From Ancylobacter novellus (GTDB lineage Bacteria; Pseudomonadota; Alphaproteobacteria; Rhizobiales; Xanthobacteraceae), in NCBI GenBank assembly GCA_003241485.1, contig QFQD01000023.1, forward strand, positions 1 through 48,683: DNA of 48,683 nucleotides, in the 5' to 3' direction. The position numbers were made by a program, and so were the translations under genes. Shown here one piece after another: positions 34,562 to 42,990 of this stretch (position 1 is its first letter; each line of letters starts with the position of its first letter). Below the pieces are notes generated by a model. That model saw nothing but the letters and a program-made list of their open reading frames with translations, did no database searches and was not told the origin of the DNA.

Positions 34562-35194
34562 ATGACGAAAAGCGCCGACACGCCGTCGTCCGAGAACCCC
34601 GTGGTCCGGATGCTGGAACGACCGATCCGCGCCATGCAGCTGGCCACCGGCTGGGCGCTGCTCGCGCTCTGCTTCGCCACCACCTATGAGGTGATCGGCC
34701 GCCGCCTGTTCGACATCTCGCTGCAGGGCGTGAACGAGATCGGCGGCTACATGCTCGCCATCGGCAGCACCTGGGGCTTCTCCATCGCGCTGCTGCAGCG
34801 GGCGCATTCGCGGGTGGACTTCCTGTTCCCGCGCTTCCCCCGCGTGCTGCGTAACGTGCTGAACCTCTTCGCCGCGCTCACTTTGGCCGGGCTCGCCGTG
34901 TTCTCCGCCTGGGAAGCCTGGAGCGTGCTGCGCGACACGTTGCGCTGGCAAGCGCGCGCCTCCACACCGCTGCAGACGCCTTTGTGGATTCCGCAATCGC
35001 TCTGGCTGTTCGGTCTCGTCGTGTTCGCCGGCGTCGCCCTGGCGCTGGCGACCCATGCGCTGATGCTGTTCTTCCGCGACCGCCGCCGGCTCGACCGCTT
35101 CTACGGCCCCCCCTCGCTGGAGGAGCAGATCGAGATCGAGACGCAGGGCACGCTGCACGACGGCACACTTCTCGACGGAAAGGCCCTGTCATGA
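34562..35194 (+). CDS. TRAP transporter small permease (DctQ family)
   Basis: This 210-residue membrane protein has the four-helix DctQ layout: helices near residues 28-48 (ATGWALLALCFATTYEVIGR), 58-80, 98-120 and 143-165 (LFGLVVFAGVALALATHALM). The conserved NEIGGYMLAIGSTWG and RVDFLFPRFPR segments are present. The C-terminal 45 residues are cytoplasmic and acidic (EEQIEIETQG). It is co-transcribed with the binding protein and coupled by ATGA to the large permease. Confidence 0.88.
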   Translation: MTKSADTPSSENPVVRMLERPIRAMQLATGWALLALCFATTYEVIGRRLFDISLQGVNEIGGYMLAIGSTWGFSIALLQRAHSRVDFLFPRFPRVLRNVLNLFAALTLAGLAVFSAWEAWSVLRDTLRWQARASTPLQTPLWIPQSLWLFGLVVFAGVALALATHALMLFFRDRRRLDRFYGPPSLEEQIEIETQGTLHDGTLLDGKALS

Positions 35195-36489
35195 TCAGCA
35201 TCGGCATCGTCGTCGCCGGCTTCTGCGTCATGGTGGCCCTGCTGTTCCTGGGCCTGCATGTCGCGACCGCGCTGTTCCTCACCGCCGTCACCGCCGTCGT
35301 GGTCTATTTCGACGGCGTGCATCTCAAGGTCTATGGCAGCCAGCTGTGGAGCGCGATGGAGGACTACATCCTCCTCGCCATCCCGATATACATCCTGCTC
35401 GGCGAGATTCTCGTGCGTAGCGGCATGACCGACAAGATGTACGCGGCGCTGGCCCCCTGGCTGAGCCGGCTGCCGGGCGGGCTGCTGCACACCAATATCG
35501 GCGCGTCGGCGATCTTCTCGGCGGTGTCGGGCTCCTCGGTCTCCACCGCCGCCACCATCACCACCGTCGCTTTGCCGTCGTTCAAGAAGCGGCATTATGA
35601 CGAGCGCCTCGTACTCGGCTCCATCGCCGCGGGCGCCTCGCTCGGCAATCTCATCCCGCCCGGCATCGCTTTCATCGTCTATGCTTCGCTGACCAACACC
35701 TCGGTCGCCCAGCTCTATGCCGCGGCGCTGCTGCCGAGCATCATCCTGACGGGCCTGTTCATGGCGGTCATCGCCGGGCTGTGCGTGTGGCGGCCGGACC
35801 TGGCGGGCAAGGAGCCCTCCGTCGGCTATGGCGAGCGCTTTCGCCGGCTGGTCGATCTCACCGGCCCGCTCGTCGTCTTCACCATCATCATGGGCTCGGT
35901 CTATACCGGCTGGGCGACGGTGACGGAATCGGCCGCGCTGGCGGTGGTGGCCACATTGATCATCGCCGGCATCGAGAGGCGCATCTCGCTGAAGATGCTG
36001 CACGATTCCTTCGTGGCAACGGCCAGCCTCACCGCCATCACCATGCTGATCCTGGCGGTGGCGTTCTATCTCAACTACGCGCTCGGCATGCTGCAGATTA
36101 CCCAGACGCTCAGCACCTGGGTCGCCGGCCTCGGCACCGGCCCGCTGCTGCTGAAATGGGCTCTGGCGATCTTCTACGTGCTGCTCGGCATCTTCTTCGA
36201 GACGCTGCCGATGATGGTCGGCACGGTGCCCGTGCTGTTCCCGGTCATCGTCGCGGCCGGCATCGATCCGGTCTGGTTCGGCGTGTTCATCGTGCTGATG
36301 TGCGAGATGTCGCTGCTCAGCCCGCCGGTCGGCATGACACTCTACGTCATCCAGACCGTGCGGCGCGAGGGCAATATCGGCACGGTGTTCGCCGGCACCA
36401 TCCCGTTCGTCGCGGCCATGGTGCTGATGATGGCGCTGCTGATCCACTTCCCCGGCATGGCCGACTGGGCCTCGTCGGTGAAGCGGTGA
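35191..36489 (+). CDS. TRAP transporter large permease (DctM family)
   Basis: This 432-residue protein with about 12 hydrophobic segments carries the Na+-coupled transport path. DctM hallmarks are IPIYILLGEILVRSGMTDKMY, SAIFSAVSGSSVSTAATI, LGSIAAGASLGNLIPPGI and the C-terminal EMSLLSPPVGMTLYVIQ. ATG 35191 overlaps the DctQ stop. It ends five bases before the convergent GntR gene, which closes module A. Confidence 0.92.
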   Translation: MISIGIVVAGFCVMVALLFLGLHVATALFLTAVTAVVVYFDGVHLKVYGSQLWSAMEDYILLAIPIYILLGEILVRSGMTDKMYAALAPWLSRLPGGLLHTNIGASAIFSAVSGSSVSTAATITTVALPSFKKRHYDERLVLGSIAAGASLGNLIPPGIAFIVYASLTNTSVAQLYAAALLPSIILTGLFMAVIAGLCVWRPDLAGKEPSVGYGERFRRLVDLTGPLVVFTIIMGSVYTGWATVTESAALAVVATLIIAGIERRISLKMLHDSFVATASLTAITMLILAVAFYLNYALGMLQITQTLSTWVAGLGTGPLLLKWALAIFYVLLGIFFETLPMMVGTVPVLFPVIVAAGIDPVWFGVFIVLMCEMSLLSPPVGMTLYVIQTVRREGNIGTVFAGTIPFVAAMVLMMALLIHFPGMADWASSVKR

Positions 36490-36494
36490 GGAAC

Positions 36495-37238
36495 TCAGGC
36501 CGCGTCATCGACCCCGCCGGTGGCCAGCATCGCCAGCACGCCGGTGCCGGTGTGCTGCACATGGGCGGCGAGCAGGCGCCCGGCGCGCTCGCCGTCGCGC
36601 GCTTCCAGCGCCTTGAGGATGTCGCGGTGCTCCTGGATCGATTCGACCCAGCGCCCGCGCGCGCCCAACGCGAAGAAGCGCGCCCGCTCTGCACGCGCCA
36701 GCAGCCAGCGATGCATCTCGACCAGCGTCGCATTGTGCGCACCGGCGAGAATGGCGCCATGAATTGCCTGATTGACCTCGAAATAAGCGGAAAGGTCGCG
36801 CTCGGCGTAATGGCGTTCCATCGTCGCCTGCATCCTGTGCAGCGCGTCGAGCTCGGCAGGGGTGATCCGGTTGGCCGCGAATTCGGCGGCCATGCGCTCG
36901 ACGGTGCTCAGCCCTTCGAACAGGTCGCCAATATGGTCCGCATCCATCGGCGCGACACGCGCGCTGCGGTTGGGCCGCAATTCGATCAGCCCCTGCGCCG
37001 CCAGCATTTTCACCGCCTCGCGCAGCGGCGTGCGGGAAATACCCAAAAGCGCGCACAGCTCAGCCTCTACTATGGGCGCACCCGGCGGAATCTTGCCGAC
37101 AACGATCATCTGGCGCAGCTGGCGCGCCGCGCGTTCATGCAGGCCCATGCGCGCGAGGCGCTCGCCGCCGGCGCCCTCGGCCGGGCGGACCTTGCGCGGC
37201 CGCCCCCGCTTCCTGGGAATGTCGATCTGTTCCGCCAC
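36495..37238 (-). CDS. GntR-family regulator, FCD subfamily, with AT-hook-like N-terminus (module B)
   Basis: This 247-residue regulator begins with a basic segment PRKRGRPRKVRP (about residues 8-19) that contains the GRP core of an AT-hook. The winged helix follows at about 30-100 (HERAARQLRQMIVVGKIPPG, LLGISRTPLREAVKMLAAQGLI). The FCD domain occupies about 105-235 (EVNQAIHGAILAGAHN, EHRDILKALEARD, AHVQHT). It is divergent from the Tat-exported binding protein gene across 548 AT-rich bases, where a TTGTAT/ATACAA inverted repeat fits an FCD operator. An added AT-hook would suit that AT-rich target. Confidence 0.88.
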   Translation of the reverse strand: MAEQIDIPRKRGRPRKVRPAEGAGGERLARMGLHERAARQLRQMIVVGKIPPGAPIVEAELCALLGISRTPLREAVKMLAAQGLIELRPNRSARVAPMDADHIGDLFEGLSTVERMAAEFAANRITPAELDALHRMQATMERHYAERDLSAYFEVNQAIHGAILAGAHNATLVEMHRWLLARAERARFFALGARGRWVESIQEHRDILKALEARDGERAGRLLAAHVQHTGTGVLAMLATGGVDDAA

Positions 37239-37331
37239 AGTGGAATCCTAACACGCGCGCCGCCCGGCGCCAGCCCCTCGACGCTGTAATCATAATCACA
37301 TTCTGCCCTATTCGTAGCCATTTAGAGCAAA

Positions 37332-37348
37332 TTGTATTCAACATACAA
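37332..37348. promoter_or_regulatory. Candidate GntR-FCD operator (TTGTAT-N5-ATACAA)
   Basis: A perfect 6-base inverted repeat with a 5-base spacer lies 94 bases upstream of the GntR start in the divergent gap. The TTGTAT/ATACAA halves resemble FCD-type sites. Confidence 0.45.
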
Positions 37349-37678
37349 AAAATAGTTGCGCCCCGTCCGGAGGAGGCTTTTACTTTCGCCGTGAGGCCGC
37401 GCCTCAGCCGTCCGCGACGTCGGCTCGACCGCACCGGGGAAGCGCGCATGGAGAGCCTTCGCCAGCCGGGACATGCGGATCGAGAAACCGACGATTTAAG
37501 TATATTAAAATAGTTTTGCGAATATTTTGATCATTAAAATGTAAGAATGAACGCTTTTTGCGCTTCATAATAAGCATTCATCGCCTATTATACGGCTGTT
37601 TTCGTCGCACCGTTAGTGTAGCGCAGGGCGAAAATGCTCTTCCGGGTTGGCGTGCCCATCATCGTGATCCCTTTCCGG

Positions 37679-37720
37679 GATCGCGCTGGTCCCGGCATGC
37701 ATGCCGGGACGCGCGCGATC
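37679..37720. repeat. Large intergenic palindrome (nested hairpin)
   Basis: Positions 37689-37710 form a perfect 22-base palindrome centred on CATGCATG (arms GTCCCGGCATG). The outer arms GATCGCGC (37679-37686) and GCGCGATC (37713-37720) also pair perfectly. A smaller dyad GATCCC/GGGATC lies just upstream. This has the look of a Rhizobiales intergenic repeat and lies 67 bases before the binding-protein start, so it could be in the mRNA leader. Confidence 0.6.
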
Positions 37721-37786
37721 GGACGGCCTGGTGACAATGGGCCGTCGGGACGGGGTCATATCGGTTCTCAAGATCCGGAGGGGATC

Positions 37787-38845
37787 ATGTGTGATCGTGA
37801 CGGCACCTTCTTTCGCAACTTCTCACGCCGCAACTTCCTGAAATCGACCGTGGCCGGCGCGGCGGCGACCATCGCCCTGCCCGCCTCGCTCGCCAGCCTG
37901 CTGGCGCCGAACGCGGCGCGCGCCGCCGGCACCACCATCAAGGCAACGCACGGCTCCGGCTTCTGCAACATGGGCATCTTCCTCGCCAAGGAGCGGGAAC
38001 TGACCAAGGCGGACGGTGTCGACCTCGAATTCGTGGTCACGCCCTCCAACACCGAAATCACCACCATGTTCGGCGCCGGCCTCGTCGACATGTCGATGAT
38101 CCCCTACTCGAACTTCATGACGCTGTATGACGCCGGCGCGCCGGTGAAGATCGTCGCCGGCGGCGGCGTCGAGGGCTGCATCATCGTCGCCAAGGAGGGC
38201 ATCAACTCCGCCGCGGACCTCAAGGGCAAGACCTTCGGCACCTTCCAGGCCGACACGCTGGAAGTGCTGCCCTACGACTATCTGAAGAAGGCCGGCCTCT
38301 CCTTCAAGGATGTCGAGATCAAGTATCTCGACACCTCGCCCGAGCTTGCCCAGGCCTTCATGGTTGGCGCGATCGACGCCATCTGCCACATCGAGCCCTA
38401 CGCCTCGCAATGTGTGCTCGGCCGCAAGGGGGCAAAGGTCCTCTCCAATGGCACGGACGTTTACGGCAAGGGCTATTCGGACTGCGTGCTGGCCGTGCGC
38501 ACGCCGCTGCTGGAGAGCAACCCGGCCGCCGTCAAGGCCGTCATCAAGGCGCTGTTCGTTGCACAGTCGCAGGCCGAGGCCGACAAGACCGCCGCGCTCA
38601 AGGACACCGTCGGCAAATACTACAAGACCAGCATGGAAGCCGCCGTCGACGCCTCGACCAAGCAGCCCATCGTCGTCGACCAGCGCAACCAGACCCAGTT
38701 CATCATCGATCGCGGCCAGTCGATGAAGGAACTCGGCTACATCAAGAAGCAGCCGGATAAGGGCGCCTTCGACTGGAGCCTGATGGAGGCCGTCATCGCC
38801 GAGAACAAGCCGCTCTATGACGGCCTCAAGCTGAAGTCCGCCTGA
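37787..38845 (+). CDS. ABC transporter substrate-binding protein, NMT1/SsuA/TauA type, Tat-exported
   Basis: This 352-residue binding protein has a twin-arginine signal (SRRNFLK at residues 13-19, followed by an Ala-rich hydrophobic stretch to about 45), so it is exported folded. The mature part is an NMT1/NrtA-like domain: GFCNMGIFLAKERELTKADGV cut at its motif GIFLAKE, EFVVTPSNTEITTMFGAGLVDMSM, INSAADLKGKTFGTF, FMVGAIDAICHIEPYAS. GGAGGGG precedes ATG 37787; the longer frame is leader DNA including the palindrome. Relatives bind sulfonates, nitrate, pyrimidine precursors or aromatic acids. With the hydrolases downstream, a cyclic amide, ureide or hydantoin-like ligand is likely. Confidence 0.87.
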   Translation: MCDRDGTFFRNFSRRNFLKSTVAGAAATIALPASLASLLAPNAARAAGTTIKATHGSGFCNMGIFLAKERELTKADGVDLEFVVTPSNTEITTMFGAGLVDMSMIPYSNFMTLYDAGAPVKIVAGGGVEGCIIVAKEGINSAADLKGKTFGTFQADTLEVLPYDYLKKAGLSFKDVEIKYLDTSPELAQAFMVGAIDAICHIEPYASQCVLGRKGAKVLSNGTDVYGKGYSDCVLAVRTPLLESNPAAVKAVIKALFVAQSQAEADKTAALKDTVGKYYKTSMEAAVDASTKQPIVVDQRNQTQFIIDRGQSMKELGYIKKQPDKGAFDWSLMEAVIAENKPLYDGLKLKSA

Positions 38846-38858
38846 GGGCGCGCCTCGC

Positions 38859-38889
38859 CGCCCGGCCGCGCCATCGACCCGGCCGGGCG
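38859..38889 (+). promoter_or_regulatory. Strong hairpin between binding protein and permease
   Basis: CGCCCGGCCG at 38859-38868 pairs perfectly with CGGCCGGGCG at 38880-38889 (11-base loop), 13 bases after the binding-protein stop. It probably attenuates or protects mRNA so that the binding protein exceeds the membrane parts; this role is inferred. Confidence 0.5.
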
Positions 38890-38919
38890 TCCCCTCGCCC
38901 GCTTTACTGGAAGGACGCC

Positions 38920-39852
38920 ATGACGATGACCGCAGATGCCGGACATACGGGCCTCGGCAAGGCCGAGCCCGCGCGCCCGGCGCCGCCGCCCGCGCCTCAC
39001 ACGGCGCGTTCCCTGCTGACGCCCGCCTGGCGCCGCCGCCTCAGCGCCATCGGCTGGAGCGTCGTCTCGGTCGGTCTGTTCGCCGGCGTGTGGGAGGGGC
39101 TCTATGCGCTCGGCATGCTGAACCCGCTGCTGCTGCCGCCGCCGCATCTGTTCCTCGCCGACATTCCCAGCACGCTGCAGTTCTTTGACCGCTCCAACCG
39201 CATCGGCTCGGTCTCCACCGGCGGCGGGGTCGGGGCGCTGCTGTTCACCATGGCCTCCACCACCCTGCGCGTGGTGATCGGCCTCGCACTCGGCTTCAGC
39301 CTCGGCGTCGCGGTCGGCGCGATGACCCATTACGTCAAATTGCTGCGCAACCTGCTGCTGCCGACCATCCTGCTGCTGGCGCCGATCTCGCCCGTTGCCT
39401 GGCTTCCCGTTGCCATCTTCGTCTTCGGCATTGGCGACGTGCCGGCGGTGTTCCTGGTCTTCATCACCGTGTTCTTCGCCATCGTGCTCTCCACCGGGGC
39501 GCAGATCGAAAGCGTGCCGAAGAACTACATCCATGTCGCCCGCATCATGGGTGCCAGCCAGCGCCAGACCTTCTGGAAGGTCATCCTTCCCGCCATCCTG
39601 CCCAGCCTGTTCATGACGCTGCGGCTGAACCTGTTCGCCGCCTGGATGGTGGTGCTCATCGCCGAGACGGTCGGCGTCGGCACCGGCCTTGGCCAGATCA
39701 CCTCCATGGCGCGCTCGACCTTCAACGCCAAGCTCGTCTTCTTCACCATGGCGATCATCGGCCTGCTCGGCTTCCTCTCGGACTTCGCCCTCCGTCAGGT
39801 ACAGCACAAGATGCTCTGGTGGGTCGCCCCTAACCGGGGAGGCGTGCGATGA
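38920..39852 (+). CDS. ABC transporter permease (SsuC/TauC family)
   Basis: This 310-residue membrane protein has about six helices after a Pro/Ala-rich cytoplasmic N-terminus (residues 12-30). The permease motif is SVPKNYIHVARIMGASQRQTFWKVILPAILP as the EAA loop (around residue 200-230, IMGASQ core). LLLPPPHLF near the start is typical for the SsuC/TauC branch. It is coupled to the ATPase gene by an ATGA overlap. It should pair with the upstream Tat-exported binding protein. Confidence 0.9.
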   Translation: MTMTADAGHTGLGKAEPARPAPPPAPHTARSLLTPAWRRRLSAIGWSVVSVGLFAGVWEGLYALGMLNPLLLPPPHLFLADIPSTLQFFDRSNRIGSVSTGGGVGALLFTMASTTLRVVIGLALGFSLGVAVGAMTHYVKLLRNLLLPTILLLAPISPVAWLPVAIFVFGIGDVPAVFLVFITVFFAIVLSTGAQIESVPKNYIHVARIMGASQRQTFWKVILPAILPSLFMTLRLNLFAAWMVVLIAETVGVGTGLGQITSMARSTFNAKLVFFTMAIIGLLGFLSDFALRQVQHKMLWWVAPNRGGVR

Positions 39853-40599
39853 GCCGGCCCGCCGTTTCGATCCAGTCCGTCTCCAAGCGCTGGACGCCCG
39901 AGGGCCGCGCCCCGGTACAGGCGCTCGACGACCTCAGCTTCGACGTCGAGCCGGGCGAGTTCATCGTGCTGCTCGGCCCCTCAGGTTGCGGCAAGTCCAC
40001 GCTGCTTTACATGATCGCCGGGCTGGAGGAGGTGTCGGGCGGCGCCATCGCCTGCGACGGCGAGACCGTCACTGAGCCTTCCGCCGAGCGCGGGCTGATC
40101 TTCCAGGAAGCCTCGCTGTTTCCCTGGCTCACCATCGCCGACAACGTCGCCTTCGGCCTCGCGGTGCAGCATGTGCAGCCGATGAAGCGGCGCGAGATCG
40201 CCATCGAGACGCTCCGGCGCGTCGGGCTCGGCGACATGCTCGACAAGAAGCCGGACGAACTGTCTGGCGGCATGCGCCAGCGCGCCGCCTGTGCCCGGGC
40301 GCTGGCCATGCGCCCCAAGGTCCTTATGATGGACGAGCCCTTTGCCGCGCTGGACGTGCAGACGCGCGCCCGCATGCAGGACTTCCTGCTGCAGATCTGG
40401 CGCGACAGCGGCGCCTCCATCCTGCGACCGGGTGGTGGTGTTCACCTCGCGGCCGGGCCGGGTGAAGACCATCGTGCCCATCGACCTGCCACGCCCGCGC
40501 GAGAGCCGCGACCCGCGCTACCACGCCTATCGCGACATGTTCACCGAACTGCTGGCCGACGAGGTCGACCGCGCCTTCGCCGAGCAGGAAGCGGTGTAG
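39849..40599 (+). pseudogene. ABC transporter ATPase (SsuB/TauB type) with internal deletion and frameshift
   Basis: The first 192 codons are a normal NitT/TauT ATPase: Walker A LLGPSGCGKST, Q-loop FQEASLFPW, signature LSGGMRQRAACARAL, Walker B VLMMDEPFAALD. After GASIL (codon at 40422-40424) the reading frame breaks. The expected continuation, DRVVVFTSRPGRVKTIV to a stop at 40599, is in the next frame from about 40426. The segment that should contain the H-loop (consensus FVTHDxxEAxxLA, about 13 codons) is missing. Without its switch histidine the ATPase should be dead, so the transporter may be non-functional or use another ATPase. The unbroken frame runs on to 40985 but its tail is shadow of the nitrilase gene. 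A sequencing or assembly deletion is an alternative. Confidence 0.85.
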
Positions 40600-40605
40600 G
40601 CGGTC

Positions 40606-41457
40606 ATGAGTGGTCGACTTCTTGCCGCCGGCGTACCGATCGGTCCAGCCGGCCGCGATCCGGTGCCTCTGTGGGCGGAGGCCGAGGCGGGCATCCGCGC
40701 CGCCGCCGGCGCCGGTGCGGCTCTCGTCGTGCTGCCAGAGCTTTTCGCCCAGCCCTATGTTGCCGGCGAGCCGCCCGCCGATTGGGCGCATCTGGCGGAA
40801 GCTGTCGACGGGCCGACCACTACCCGCATGCGGGCGGCGGCGATGGCCCATGGCGTCGCGGTGCTGTTCGGCTTGGCGCTGCGCGGCGACGCCGGATTGC
40901 CGCTCAATGCCGCGCTGCTCGCCCGTCCGGACGGACAGGTCGAGACGCTGGCAACCAAGATCCACCTCCCGCCGGCCGGCAGTGAAGCCTATGGCGAGGA
41001 ACACCATTTTTCCCCCGGCGCGGCGATCGTCGGCTGCATCGCGGTGGGCGGCTTTAACGTCGCCGCGCTCATCTGCTACGACCGCCGCTTTCCCGAATGC
41101 TGGCGCACGGCGGCCGCTGCGGGCGCCGACCTCGTCGCCGTGCTGGTCGGTGGCCCGGCGCAAGGCGACCCGGCGGGCCTGTACGCCGCCGAACTGCAGG
41201 CGAGCGCACGCGCCAATGCGGTCTACGCGCTCGCCGCCGCGCGCTACGGCACCGAGACGGTGACCGGCCGTCCGGTGCGCCATGACGGCGCCACCCTCGG
41301 CTTCGACCCGGACGGCGCCGCCATCACCGCCGGCAGCGGCCCGCTCCTCGTCGCGGTGGAACGCGACCGGCTGACCCGTGCGCGAGACAACAATGCTACG
41401 GCACGGCGCCTGCGCCTGCCGTCCCTGAGTGTGAAGGAAGCATCATGGCTGAACTGA
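40606..41457 (+). CDS. Carbon-nitrogen hydrolase (nitrilase superfamily)
   Basis: This 283-residue enzyme has the Glu-Lys-Cys triad: E45 (VVLPELF), K118 (ATKIHLP) and C157 (ALICYDRRFPE). It is close in shape to beta-ureidopropionase, N-carbamoylase and omega-amidase branches, all of which act on amides or carbamoyl amino acids, while true nitrilases are longer. The RRFPE after the cysteine is typical of amidase/carbamoylase members. It begins six bases after the ATPase stop and overlaps the next gene by 13 bases. In an operon with a hydantoinase, removal of a carbamoyl group is the most economical proposal, but this is inference. Confidence 0.85.
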   Translation: MSGRLLAAGVPIGPAGRDPVPLWAEAEAGIRAAAGAGAALVVLPELFAQPYVAGEPPADWAHLAEAVDGPTTTRMRAAAMAHGVAVLFGLALRGDAGLPLNAALLARPDGQVETLATKIHLPPAGSEAYGEEHHFSPGAAIVGCIAVGGFNVAALICYDRRFPECWRTAAAAGADLVAVLVGGPAQGDPAGLYAAELQASARANAVYALAAARYGTETVTGRPVRHDGATLGFDPDGAAITAGSGPLLVAVERDRLTRARDNNATARRLRLPSLSVKEASWLN

Positions 41458-42986
41458 TCGTCCAGGCCCGCTGGGTCGTCACCGGCATCAAGGACCGCTT
41501 CACCCCGGTCGTCATCGACCAGGGCGCGGTTCTCTCGCGCGACGGCGTGATCGTCGCCGCCGGCACGCTGGAAGAGATGCGCCAGCTCGCACCCGCCGCC
41601 GAGCTGAAGAAGTATCCGGACCACGCCATGCTGCCGGGTTTCGTCAACAGCCACCATCATGTCGGCATGACCCCGCTCCAGCTCGGTTCGCCCGACCACG
41701 CGCTGGAACTGTGGTTCGCCAGCCGCATGCCGGCGCGGCGCATCGACCTTACGCTCGACACGCTCTATTCCGCTTTCGAGATGATCGCCTCCGGCATCAC
41801 CACGGTGCAGCACATCCATGGCTGGATGCCCGGCGGCTACGAGGCGATCCATGGCGGCGCCAGCAAGGTGCTTGGCGCCTACCGCTCGCTCGGCATGCGC
41901 GCCTCCTATTGCTACGCGGTGCGCGAACAGAACCGGCTGGTCTATGAGGCGGACGAGGATTTCTGCGCTAGGCTGCCCGCCGCGCTCGGCGAGAAGCTGA
42001 TGGCGCATTTCAAGTCGCAGACCATGCCGTTCGAGGACTTCCTGAAGCTGTTCGACCAGCTCACGGCGGAGAATTCCGGCCACGCCCTCACCCGCGTTCA
42101 GCTCGCCCCCGCCAACCTGCACTGGTGCACCGATGACGGGCTAATCGAACTCAACCGCAAGTCCCGCGCGGCCGGCGTGCCGATGCACATGCACCTGCTG
42201 GAGACCGTATATCAGAAGGAATATGCCCGCCGCCGGACCGGCAAGACCGCGCTGCGCCATCTGCACGATCTCGGTGTGCTCGGACCCCACATGACGCTCG
42301 GCCATGGCGTGTGGCTGAACGAGGAGGATATCGACATCGTCGCCGACACCGGCACCTGCATCTGCCACAATTGCTCGTCGAATTTCCGCCTGCGCTCGGG
42401 CCTCGCCCCGCTCAACCGCTGGGAGGCCAAGGGCATCACTGTCGGCATGGGCCTCGATGAGGCCGGCATCAATGACGACCGTGACATGCTCTCGGAACTG
42501 CGCCTCGCCCTTCGCGTCCATCGCGAGCCCGGCATGGACGAGGAGGACGTGCCGACCTGCCCGCAAGTGGTGAAGATGGCGACCGAGGCCGGCGCCCTGA
42601 CCACCGCTTTCGGCGCCACCATCGGCCGGCTCGACGAGGGCCGCTTCTTCGACGCGGTGCTGATCAACTGGACCAAGGCCACCTACCCCTATCAGGACCC
42701 CGACATACCCATGCTCGACGCTCTGGTGCAGCGCGCCAAGACCGGCGCGGTGGACGCGGTCTTCATCAATGGCGAGGTGGTCTATGAAGATGGCCGCTTC
42801 ACCAGGATCGACCGCGACGCCGTGCTGGCCGAGATCGCTGACACGCTCGGCAAGCCGCGCAGCCCGGACGAGGTGGCCCGCCGCGAGCTCGGGCTCGAAG
42901 TCTTCCCGCATGTGAAGAAATTCTACGCGGGCTACCTGCCGGTGGCTCCGCCGAGCCCGTTCTACGCCAATTCCGCGCGGAACTGA
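41445..42986 (+). CDS. Amidohydrolase (TrzN/AtzA, deaminase-like superfamily), second copy
   Basis: This 513-residue metal-dependent hydrolase has NSHHHVGM (H70 and H72 as the HxH pair), MHMHLLET, LGHGVWLNEED, CHNCSSNFRLRSG and GMGLDEAGIND as metal and catalytic segments. It belongs to the same superfamily as the 30278 gene but the two differ markedly in sequence (for example HFHS against HHHV). Deamination or ring hydrolysis of a nitrogen heterocycle is the family expectation. GAAGGAAGC precedes the start, inside the nitrilase gene end. The C-terminal extension (EVFPHVKKFYAGYLPVAPPSPFYANS) is unusual and could mark a distinct subfamily. Confidence 0.85.
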   Translation: MAELIVQARWVVTGIKDRFTPVVIDQGAVLSRDGVIVAAGTLEEMRQLAPAAELKKYPDHAMLPGFVNSHHHVGMTPLQLGSPDHALELWFASRMPARRIDLTLDTLYSAFEMIASGITTVQHIHGWMPGGYEAIHGGASKVLGAYRSLGMRASYCYAVREQNRLVYEADEDFCARLPAALGEKLMAHFKSQTMPFEDFLKLFDQLTAENSGHALTRVQLAPANLHWCTDDGLIELNRKSRAAGVPMHMHLLETVYQKEYARRRTGKTALRHLHDLGVLGPHMTLGHGVWLNEEDIDIVADTGTCICHNCSSNFRLRSGLAPLNRWEAKGITVGMGLDEAGINDDRDMLSELRLALRVHREPGMDEEDVPTCPQVVKMATEAGALTTAFGATIGRLDEGRFFDAVLINWTKATYPYQDPDIPMLDALVQRAKTGAVDAVFINGEVVYEDGRFTRIDRDAVLAEIADTLGKPRSPDEVARRELGLEVFPHVKKFYAGYLPVAPPSPFYANSARN

Positions 42987-42990
42987 CGCC

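Larger units (their letters stand above)
37239..37786. other. AT-rich divergent intergenic region upstream of the ABC operon
   Basis: This 548-base gap is much AT-richer than the window average, especially about 37300-37620, and has no gene. It contains the operator-like repeat at 37332-37348 and, nearer the binding-protein gene, a large palindromic repeat (37679-37720). The binding-protein start has GGAGGGG just upstream. Confidence 0.7.

Noticed and set aside
35101..36447. 448-codon minus-strand frame opposite the TRAP large permease
   Set aside because: Asp/His/Arg-rich shadow of a hydrophobic membrane protein gene.
40600..40985. C-terminal extension of the ABC ATPase frame to 40985
   Set aside because: It is out-of-frame reading of the nitrilase gene after the frameshift at about 40424.
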